A stretch of DNA of 25,252 bases from Chara braunii. Its lineage: Eukaryota; Streptophyta; Charophyceae; Charales; Characeae. Position numbers and translations under genes: made by a program. Position 1 is the stretch's first letter. Each line of letters begins with the position of its first letter. The notes under the pieces were generated by a model, which saw only the letters and a list, made by a program, of their open reading frames with translations, did not search any database and was not told the origin of the DNA. Shown piece after piece: positions 7,205-14,888 of this stretch. The DNA is taken from contig BFEA01000097.1 in the NCBI GenBank assembly GCA_003427395.1, positions 2,743,312 through 2,768,563 on the forward strand. Reading direction: 5' to 3'.

Positions 7205-7650
7205 CCCTGGATACCCTGCACACACGCAGTAAGACGTGCACGCAGACAATGGTGAGACTGTGGTACACATACAGTGAGCAATCACACACAGTGTGCACAG
7301 CCACACACGGTTTTGCACAGTCACACACATGTGTACAGTAACTGTCACATACACAGTGCATAGACAGAGTGACAGTCACACACACGTGCACAGTGACACT
7401 GTCACATACACAGTGCACAGACAGAGTGACAGTTACACACACGTGCACAGTGACGCTGTCACATACACCGCGCCACAGACAGTGTGCACGGTCTCACACA
7501 GTGTGCTCAGTCACACTCGGTTGTGCACGGTCACACAGTGTGCTCAGTCTCACACGGTTGTGCAGAGTCACACACAGTGTGCACAGTCACACACAGTGGT
7601 GTACAGTTACATGCACGGTCACGCACGGCCACAAACATGCCCAGCTATTG
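7205..7650. repeat. ACA/GTG-rich minisatellite; 57-bp period at 7353-7466
   Basis: Degenerate words such as gtgcacagtcacacac recur throughout. The clearest period is 57 bp: acagtgca starts at 7353 and 7410, with long near-identity after each, including the palindromic cagtgacactg. After 7480 the unit becomes shorter, about 18-24 bp (gtgtgctcagtcacac). Open frames of His, Thr, Val and Cys here are repeat artefacts. Confidence 0.85.
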
Positions 7651-7708
7651 TGACTCAGACACATACACTGCTCTACACCTACGACTGTGACTGCACTCTT
7701 CATCCACG

Positions 7709-7880
7709 CCCACTGCAACTACGGGCATCTGCAGACAACCTTGCACAAGACGCTATAACATCGTTTCCGCATAACTCATGCAACAACCATGAATAGGTGA
7801 ACGCTGCCTTTTGATTTATACTTCTAAAGCTCGTTGGTCTGCCTTGTTCCACCGGCCATGGTGTTCACAGTCCCTCGTGG
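7709..7880 (+). repeat. Dispersed ~175-bp unit, copy 1 (partner 8266-8440)
   Basis: Matches 8266-8440 through cccac..caac.acgggtacctgcagac.accttg, ttgat.tatacttct, ctgcc.tgtt.cac.cggcc and the cacagtccc end. Each copy is preceded by a minisatellite rich in CA or CAGA words. No coding content is recognised. Confidence 0.65.
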
Positions 7881-7912
7881 TACTCGCTGGATTGGGCGGG
7901 GATAAATGTACA

Positions 7913-8132
7913 CAGTCTGGGACAGACAGGTATAGTCTGAAACAGACAGACACAGTCTGGGACAGACAGACCCAGTCCGAAACAGACAGACACAGCCTGG
8001 GACAAACAGGTACAGTCTGAAACATACAGACGCAGTCTGGGACAGACAGACCCAATCTGAAACAGACAGACACAGCCTGGGACAGACAGGCATAGACTAG
8101 GACGAACAGACAGACTGTCTGAAAACAGACCG
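7913..8132. repeat. 20-bp minisatellite with 40-bp higher-order unit
   Basis: cagtctgggacagacagg-type and tagtctgaaacagacaga-type units alternate, starting at 7913, 7933, 7953 and 7973 and onward. The basic period is 20 bp and the alternating ggga/gaaa variants give a 40-bp unit. The array decays after about 8093. Cys/Val/Leu/Ser-rich open frames on the minus strand are artefacts. Confidence 0.92.
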
Positions 8133-8265
8133 GCTGACCGAGGAAGAAGGACAAAATGAGAGACAGATAGACCAAGGCGGACAAATGAACGCGACACACA
8201 CGCTACACTCTACCAGCTACAGCCGTTGCCACCTACTACAACTATGGCCAAGCTCTCTCTTTTAG

Positions 8266-8440
8266 CCCACTTCAACCACGGGTACCTGCAGACCACCTTG
8301 TATAGCAATGCTTCCACATGGCTCGCACGGCAAAATCAATAAATGACCGGACGCTAGCCCTTGATTATACTTTTGTTCGTTACTGATCTGCCCTTTTTCA
8401 CTCGGCCCTTGTGCACACAGTCCCACATGACACTTGTTGA
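8266..8440 (+). repeat. Dispersed ~175-bp unit, copy 2
   Basis: Direct-orientation partner of 7709-7880, about 557 bp downstream. The two copies bracket the 20-bp minisatellite, which suggests a larger duplicated block. Confidence 0.65.
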
Positions 8441-8945
8441 CTGAACTAAGAGGAACCAGGACTGGGTACGGCGGACTTGACAGGGGTGGGCTCACCGTAG
8501 GTTCACTTACCTCTGATCTACTGTGGGTAACGTTCGAAAAGGCCACCTTGGACCTCCCGGACGTCTGTGGATCCGACTTTTGGTACTGCAGCGGCTACGG
8601 CCTTATCTTCCACGTCACATTGTGATGAACACGCAAATACAGTAAAACAGACATGGTGACATAAACAGATCCCGTGACACCTACACAGACGTTGTGACAA
8701 TCGTACATACACAGTAACATACCTACACAGATACACTAGGGCGCTGGGCGCCAGGCAGAAAGGAGCAGCCTTCAAAGGTATGTTGATGGGGCCCATGGGC
8801 ACGAGTGTTGGTTTATTACCTCTTTATGGTGGCCCATTTTGACGAATTCCAGGGGCTATTGCGCTCTGTCAGTACATCTCTACTCGGACATCTGTGTGAT
8901 TTCGCAACTTGGTTCTGTATATCGTCACGCTCGTATGCCGCGCAA
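8441..8945. other. Unique stretch with one minus-strand splice donor and degenerate CAGA words
   Basis: On the minus strand a perfect AGGTAAGT crosses 8512-8505. The open stretch before it includes DKAVAAAVPKVGSTDVREVQ and GGLFERYPQ but hits a TAG three codons before the donor, so an exon here is doubtful. At 8640-8735, acagac and acacagta words echo the minisatellite to the left. Bases 8870-8945 resemble the end of the 330-bp cassette only weakly, but like it they stop at gca next to an (ATT)n tract. Confidence 0.35.
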
Positions 8946-8990
8946 TTATTATTATTATGGTTATTATTGCTACTGTTACTTATTATTATC

Positions 8991-9047
<57 letters not shown>

Positions 9048-9050
9048 TTG
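8944..9050. repeat. (ATT)n microsatellite
   Basis: About 100 bp of tta/att triplets, interrupted early by ggtt, gctactg and cgtt, then pure from about 8995. Confidence 0.96.
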
Positions 9051-9383
9051 TGTCGTTATTCTGATTGTTATCACTAAGCATCATACAGGGCCAGAAAAGG
9101 GGAGTATGGGGCATTGGAGAGGAGGGAGACACTATCATGGTGCCCACCTCCTCCATCCTCCTCCATACTTGTCTTTGTATGGTCCTCTCAAATGCATGTC
9201 TCCTCGACTGATTGATTAGGGCTTGATCCCCGTTGAGTTAACCCTGACCTCAGCTAACCTTAAGAGTCAGCAATCGATTGCATGAGTTGTATATGACCAG
9301 TGACAGAGCGATTGCGGGAGCTCTGCCGGAGTTCAGGTGGAACTCTGGAGGCAGGGAACAACGAGGTATGGGTACTTCAACAT
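9051..9383. other. Unique stretch, nothing recognised
   Basis: Ordinary base composition with no gene, repeat or strong fold that I can support. Confidence 0.5.
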
Positions 9384-9406
9384 AAACCCTAAACCCTAAA
9401 ACCCTA
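9384..9406. repeat. Interstitial telomere-like repeat (AAACCCT)3 / telo-box
   Basis: Three units, aaaccct, aaaccct and aaaaccct, followed by ag. This is the Arabidopsis-type telomere repeat TTTAGGG read on the other strand. The same word is known in plants as the telo-box, a promoter motif. No gene start is evident beside it, so a repair scar or short insertion is as likely. Confidence 0.85.
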
Positions 9407-9771
9407 GATCTGTAACTTTAGGCTGCTACCTATGACTATGTTAGTAACAAGGGTACAACGATCTTGCTATGTGGGGATTCTTTGGGGATGTGGATGCAAA
9501 GGGGATCGACTTCTCATAATCATTTTCTCTATACGTCGCCTCATGATGATGGGTATTCATTGGTTTAGCTTGTTGTGATTGAATGCAACGATGATGATCC
9601 ATGTCAATTATTTTTTGTCATACGCCTGATCCAAGCATAAGTTCTCAAACTAACAACGATTTAGGGGTCGAATGCCGTCAAAAGCGATGACTTGAGTCAT
9701 AGGTAAGACTTGTGTGGAGGTAAGAATAGCAGGGAAAGCCTACCTTAACTCCAAATGAGCCTTACGCTTGG
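9407..9771. other. Unique stretch, nothing recognised
   Basis: No gene is supportable. Two donor-like aggtaaga words occur at about 9701 and 9719 on the plus strand, without open frames to use them. Confidence 0.45.
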
Positions 9772-10403
9772 TCAATGGTAAGTGCAGGGACCCTTGGACA
9801 CCCGCCTTATTGAGGGATAGCCACTGATACGAGTAGCAGGAGAATCCTGTCTTATCAGTGACTAGTCTGATATAAGAGTTGTGAGGTTTCAAGGACACCT
9901 GCCTTATCATTAACCAACTTAACATTCTTTTCAGTGGTAAGAGTAAGCAAGGACCCTTGGACACCTGCCTTATTGAGGGCTAGCCACTGATAAGAGTAAC
10001 AGGGAATCCTGTCTTATCAGTGACTAGTCTGATATAAGAGTTGGGAGGTTTCAAGGACACCTGCCTTATCACTGATTAAACCTAACATTCTTTTCAATGG
10101 TAAGAGTAAGCAAGGATCCTTGGGCACCCGCCTTATTGAGGGCTAGCCACTGATAAGAGTAGCAGGGGAATCCTGTCTTATCAGCGACTAGTCTGACATA
10201 AGAGTTGAGAGGTTTCAAGGACACCTGCCTTATCATTGATCAAACCTAACATTCATTCAGTGGTAAGAGTAGTAAGGATCCTTGGACACCCTCCTTATTG
10301 AGGGTTAGTCAGTGATAAGAGTAGCAGGGGAATCTTGTCTTATCAGTGACTAATCCAATATAAAAAGTAGCGAGGTTTCAAGGACACCTGCCTTATCAGT
10401 GGC
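9772..10403. repeat. 163-bp satellite, 4 tandem copies, each with a long inverted repeat
   Basis: The unit begins tca(a/g)tggtaag at 9772, 9931, 10094 and 10257. The internal landmark gga(c/t)cccttgg-type word falls at 9788, 9951, 10114 and 10276, giving a period of 162-163 bp. Each unit contains cactgataaga facing tcttatcagtg around cagggga-atcctg, so every copy can extrude a stem of 11 bp or more. The first and last copies carry a few mismatches in the arms. Further ccttatc and gataag words fill the rest of the unit. No open frame crosses the array. Confidence 0.95.
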
Positions 10404-10973
10404 TAGCCATAGGATAAGCCTACCGCTAAATGTGCTTGGCACACAGTGGCCAAGACCCACAAGTTTGCCCTTGTCAAACAAAGTTCCAGTAACAGATGGA
10501 TATGTCCTAAATGGTCTGCCATACCGCCACTAACTTTCTCCACAATCTGCATTGTTCAGTACTAACTAACTATCTCTGATTCTACTGAAAGGGGATAAGC
10601 GAGACCTTGCCTCAGAGAAAGACTATCCATTCATATGATTCCTTTCCATGAGATTTTTTCCACAAGTTGGATTGATGATGTGATCATGTGTGTTGGGAGA
10701 AGGAAAGGAACCTCAGATAGGATAATCCCCAAAGGGATAAGAATGAGATAGTGAAAAAGAGTATGAAGAATGGTCGTGACAATAAAAGGGGAGTGAATTA
10801 TTATTCACTACCTAAAGCGGAATGGGCAACAACCCAAACACTTAGTTAAGAATAGTAGGAGTAGGACAGGGAACACAGAGTCTAGAAGGAACTTTCTAGA
10901 TCTCAGTTAGGAAGAGAGATGTTAAGATTCTCTTGGACTGTGTTGTGTCTACAGGTTTCGACACTTCGGAGAA
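10404..10973. other. Unique stretch, nothing recognised
   Basis: A last gccttatcagtggctagcc word marks the decay of the satellite. Beyond it I see no gene or repeat. Confidence 0.45.
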
Positions 10974-11080
10974 CTTACGGGGAATCCGTAAGAGCAGCAA
11001 TTCTGTTATCATTTGATAACAGGTCGGTAGAACTCCGACTCAACTTCCACCAATGGCTTGACACCCACACCTAAGACAGG
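10974..11080. other. Hairpin cluster related to the one near 1.4 kb
   Basis: Perfect inverted repeats: cttacgg/ccgtaag (10974-10992), ctgttatc/gataacag (11003-11022, loop attt) and gtcgg/ccgac (11023-11039). The second stem and the following ggtcggt..cgactcaact..accaa..acacc..cctaa match 1400-1470. There the loop between the ctgttatc and gatagcag arms is ggact, so the stem is kept while the loop has changed. Confidence 0.65.
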
Positions 11081-11625
11081 ACCTAAGAAGGGAACAGATA
11101 AATCTTCCCCCTGTATCTATGCCTAAATTGTCCAAATCACACTCAGGAGTCTTCAAAATGTGTGGGGCTGGGGTAAAATGGAGTCAGGGTTGGGAAGGAA
11201 TGTTGTTCTCAAGGGTTTGAGGCGTGAGTGGCTTGCTGTGAGTGGGTTAAAGGTTGATACTCGTAGCGCATTCTGTTTCTGCATTTGTATGTGTGTATGT
11301 AATTTTTTTTTCTTGCATTTGCACAGGTGTTGGACATTTGTTCTGTGTCCTGAGTTTGGGATCTTCTGCAAATTCGGGCAAAAGGGACATGACAATCGTG
11401 AAAGTGAGGTCCACTGCTCAGTCAGCTCCCCTGATTTACATACATATATCTATATATACTTGTAAATGAGATCGTAGGCTGGTCGGTACCTAGAAAGTCA
11501 ATTGTATGGGGCTTCTTTTGAGAAGAATGAGAGATTACTAAGGGTTTGACTCTGACATTTTTTTTATAAGGTCAACAAAGAAAACATAGAATCACTGTCT
11601 TAAGTTAGCTAAGCGTGGAAGACTG
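11081..11625. other. Unique stretch, nothing recognised
   Basis: A 101-codon plus-strand frame (11160-11465) has no recognisable domain. A run gacattttttttat (about 11553) recurs at about 12512 and marks the approach to the following direct repeat. Confidence 0.4.
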
Positions 11626-11985
11626 TCCAAGAAGTCGACCTGATTAGATAGTCGGTCCGGAGAGTTAGCATCTCGGGGCTCGACATACGGGTCAGTCTTA
11701 AGGCGTTCTACCGCACGTATGCCTATGCTACGGCGATCGAGAAAATACCCTCGGCTGACCTACCTCTGCGATTGCATGTAAAAGCCTTCGCACGTGGGTC
11801 AGTAGCTCAGCAGGGATACGCCCACCTAAGGGATGGTGACAGCTCCCGCAGGTGGAAGTAATGTTGTACCTCGCGGGTTCCCTAACCTGTCGTAGGGAGT
11901 CGCGAGAGGTATAGCACGCGCGCACGGTCGGAGTTGGTATTTCGTGAAGTAACCAAGAGAGACTCTTGCGTGACACGACCGTGAG
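11626..11985 (+). repeat. ~350-bp direct repeat, copy 1 (LTR-like)
   Basis: Matches 12660-13010 with the same landmarks: gtcc..gtcgacc, tacgggtc, ccgcacgta, tatgctac, ccctcggctg, cctctgcgattgca, gggatacgcccacc, aagggatggtgacagctcc, cgcaggtgga and ttttcgtgaag. Copy 2 lies just upstream of a primer-binding site, so this repeat is probably LTR sequence: an older or duplicated LTR fragment. The two copies share a short minus-strand peptide (CGSCHHPLGGRIP), but a 1-bp indel beside it argues that the conservation is at DNA level. Confidence 0.75.
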
Positions 11986-12659
11986 GTTCAACACCAAAAA
12001 CTTTACTTTACGTCTGGGTGTGGGACCGCCACGCGCGACATCTGACTAAGACTTAACTTGGGTACGGCGAATCGCTCGCCAACCCGTGAGTACTCGTATT
12101 TTCCTTCCGCAGGGGAAGGACGAGCATACCCCGTCTCAAAAGGGGTCTTGCTTTTTAGATTATTAGTCGGACATTGGTCCTGAGCCTGGAATTCGAGGTC
12201 CTTGTCCAGAACATCCCAGGCTCTGGTCCGGCACAACAAGGTTTCCCCCTTGAGCCGGACCTGCGCCCCTTGCTTATCGTCACCCACTGCCTAAAAAACA
12301 GGGGTGCCACAAGGGCCGAACGACTTATCCTTCAGCCGTGCAATATCGTGAAGGAGAAACCCTTCACGATATTTCGCTTTCGACACTTGAGTGTCGTACG
12401 CAACCCCGAAACCCATGGGAGGTTGCACGGATGTGGGTACCGCATGAAGCGTCACCGTGATAGCAGATTGAGTGAGAACACATGACTGAACATTATGGTT
12501 CCCATGACAGTGACATTTTTTTTATGCAACTCTGCGCGGACCTCGCTCAGACACATTGGCAGTTCTGAGTTATGGGTCAGGACGTATGAAAAAGGGACTA
12601 GGCTAATTTGCTTGTATGAGTTACTTTGTTTTGTCGTGTAGCGCATGGTTGAGTTAGGA
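11986..12659. other. Hairpin-rich spacer between the direct repeats
   Basis: Perfect stems: tccttcc/ggaagga (12102-12120), acccc/ggggt (12128-12146), aatatcgtgaagg/ccttcacgatatt (12342-12373, 13 bp) and cgacact/agtgtcg (12381-12396, loop tg). The long-hairpin then tg-loop-hairpin order repeats that at 1926-2038. No gene is supportable. Confidence 0.6.
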
Positions 12660-13062
12660 TGTCCTAGTCGACCGACGCTGAATCACACGTGGGAGATCAG
12701 CGCCCCAACGTGACGGTTAGCGTACGGGTCCGAGCTAGGCGTGGACCGCACGTACCCCCTATGCTACAGCATACGAGAAACGCCCTCGGCTGGGCCACCT
12801 CTGCGATTGCAAGTAAAAACTTTCGCGTGTGGTTCCGTAGCTCGGTGGGGATACGCCCACCCAAGGGATGGTGACAGCTCCCGCAGGTGGAGGTAAGTTG
12901 TACCCCGCGAGACCCTGTCCTGTCGTAGGGAGTCGATGGAGGTATAGCTGGCGCACTCGGCTGGAGCGGCTCCGCCGCTTCCCTTTTCGTGAAGCGACTT
13001 GCGAATACTGCCAATCCTACCTGACGCGGCCGAGAAGGTTCCCCCAGCGGGGACCGTGCGCA
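12660..13062 (+). repeat. Probable 3' part of element A's 5' LTR (direct repeat copy 2)
   Basis: It holds the second copy of the direct repeat and ends ...gtgcgca at 13062, six bases before the tRNA-Asp primer-binding site. Plant LTRs end in CA shortly before the PBS, so this position is as expected. The left end of the LTR cannot be set because the 3' LTR is absent from the window. Short perfect stems occur here too (ccccc agc gggg near 13035). Confidence 0.55.
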
Positions 13063-13068
13063 GATAGG

Positions 13069-13088
13069 TGGCGCCGTTGTCGGGGATC
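13069..13088 (+). other. Primer-binding site, tRNA-Asp type
   Basis: TGGCGCCGTTGTCGGGGATC matches the complement of the plant tRNA-Asp 3' end (including CCA) at 19 of 20 bases. The single difference is T for C at the twelfth base. This PBS is known from many plant Ty3/gypsy elements. It lies 412 bp upstream of the gag ATG of element A on the same strand, as expected. Confidence 0.85.
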
Positions 13089-13499
13089 TCGGTTACCTAC
13101 CGAGGTCCATAGTGAACGAACTTGGGTTTAGTACAGAACGATGATCCAGGCAAAACGACACTTTTGTGATTAGAGATTGATATAGTGTGTTTTTGACTTT
13201 TGATATTGCCGTCGCGACTTAAGGGAATGTCCCTAGGAATCTTGTCAGGCCCAAAGAGGAGCCTCGCTGTCATGGTCAGGAATGCTAAGTATAAGGACTT
13301 GGCATGGAGTGGACGAATTCGTAGAGTGATTGTATGAAGGTGTGGATGCTTGTGTATGAGTGTCGAACGTTTGAATTTAGTAGTAGGACACAACCTCTTA
13401 AGGTTGAGGTTGGACTAGCTATAAGGGTTTGTTAAAGTAATTAGGTTGACCATGTATAAGTGTTGTATATTGACAGGGAACTGATTGTCGAAGAACGAG
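13089..13499 (+). other. Leader of element A
   Basis: Non-coding stretch between the PBS and the gag ATG. It contains aacct/aggtt inverted words near 13393-13415. No other structure stands out. Confidence 0.55.
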
Positions 13500-14888
13500 A
13501 TGGCGGGCGATGAACTCAATCAGGCCGATGGCGCGGGCCAGCGGTCGGTTACGTTGGGTCAGCTGGTTGCTCTACTGGATGGGCGCGCGGTGACGCGATC
13601 CAACATCCCGAAGGTTCCGATCTTCCACTTCAAAGGAGATAAGGTATCAGAGTGGCTTGAGTTGCTCGAGCAAATTACTGACGAGATGACGGAAGAAGAA
13701 AAAATTCGTCAAATCTCTAAGTACGTCTGGTGGGAGATGCGGCCGGAAGTTATGCGGGTAGCAACTGAGGCCGCAGGAAATTGGGGGAACTTTAAGGCAG
13801 AAATGTAGAGGCGGTATCAGTTGGGAGACGGCCTGCTTACGACGGAGGACTTGGAAAGGCTAGAGAGGTCTGATTTCACGACGGTGGGTGCCTTCACGAC
13901 GGCGTTTGAGAAGATGGCGAGGAAGGTTCTAGGGTTGGCCGAGGAGTCCCAATGTGCCATCTTCCTAAGCAACTTCACGGAATGTGAGAGTGTTTCCCTG
14001 ACCAGAAGAGGGACCATAGGGAGGAAGTTGACTTGGGAGACAGTGAAGCAAAGCTTGGCAGATGGGGAGCTGGACCAGGTATACCAGTTTCAGATGAAAC
14101 AACAACGGCAGAAGCGTAAGGCTCGAGTTGTCACTGAAGGAGCAGGTATCAACCTTCAACAGCTTATTGCGGATGGAATAGCCAAGTATCATGCCGACCA
14201 ACAGAAAGCGGCTGGGAATCGGGTTTTGACAGTGACTCAGCCTCAGGCAAAAGCTGCGAAGAAGGTGGTTGAGCAGGTGGAAGATGATGATGACGATGAA
14301 GAGGAAGAACCGGTAAAGCTGACGAAAAGTCAGAGGAAGGCGCGGAACCAGGCCGCAGGTGGTCAAGGTTCCGGGAAGAATGCAGGAGTACAGGCCGCTG
14401 CGCCGGCCCAAGTAAACGCAAATCAGGCGAGCACAAGTGGGGCACCACCACAAGGACCAGCGCATCTTAGACCCTGGCCAGGGGCCATTCCTCCCGTTTA
14501 GCCGGGGTATAGTCCATATGGCCCATGACCGTTTTACAACCAAGTCGGGCCGCCTGCGGGAGGACCGACTGCGAATGCTGCAGGAGGGTACCCCAGTGTG
14601 CCAACTCAAGGAGTGAACTGGCAAGGGGGGGGCCAACAGCAGCAGCCGACACCTCCGCCACAAATCAACCAACCCAGTCAAGCAGCCGGTCAAGGACAAG
14701 GTCAGAACCAGGGAGGTAACGGGCAGAGCAGTCAGGGCCGAGGCAATGGAGGCCGCGGATGGGGTAACGGTAATGGTGGACAAGGCGGTCAAGGGGCGGA
14801 CGTGGAGTCAATTGGAATGGGCAAGGCGCCATCATTGCGCACTAAAAGGGCATACCTTCAGGTTTTGCCAAATTCGGAAAGTAGATGA
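13500..14888 (+). pseudogene. gag: Element A gag (Ty3/gypsy-like), broken by nonsense codons
   Basis: Gag packages the retrotransposon RNA. ATG at 13500 (context cgagATGgcg) starts MAGDELNQADGAGQRS, which I prefer to an upstream in-frame TTG. The frame runs to 14888 with in-frame stops TAG 13806, TAG 14499 and TGA 14526. Reading past them gives a helical capsid-like half with PKVPIFHFKGDKVSEWLE and YVWWEMRPEVM, a short acidic run (DDDDDEEEE, about 14285-14312), then a Gln/Gly/Asn-rich tail at 14600-14800 with RGG-like repeats typical of nucleocapsid RNA-binding segments. The zinc knuckle that should follow is in the next frame, so a 1-base change near 14790-14815 also breaks it. The family call rests on position (after a PBS, before the protease) and layout. 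It is not functional as it stands. Confidence 0.8.

Noticed and set aside
7188-8199. Cys/Val- and His/Thr-rich open frames on both strands
   Set aside because: Produced by the 57-bp and 20-bp minisatellites, whose periods happen to leave frames open.
11800-11830. A-box match tagctcagcagg as a tRNA gene
   Set aside because: No B-box at tRNA spacing and no cloverleaf. The homologous second copy has lost the A-box match.
11728-13014. Two minus-strand frames sharing CGSCHHPLGGRIP, possible zinc-binding gene pair
   Set aside because: The similarity is part of a longer DNA-level direct repeat. A 1-bp indel beside the shared peptide and many replacement changes argue against protein constraint.
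13485-13499. Upstream in-frame TTG as gag start
   Set aside because: The ATG at 13500 in a good context is five codons downstream and is the normal eukaryotic choice.
13965-14792. 275-codon minus-strand open frame
   Set aside because: It is antisense to the element A gag, whose features are recognisable on the plus strand.
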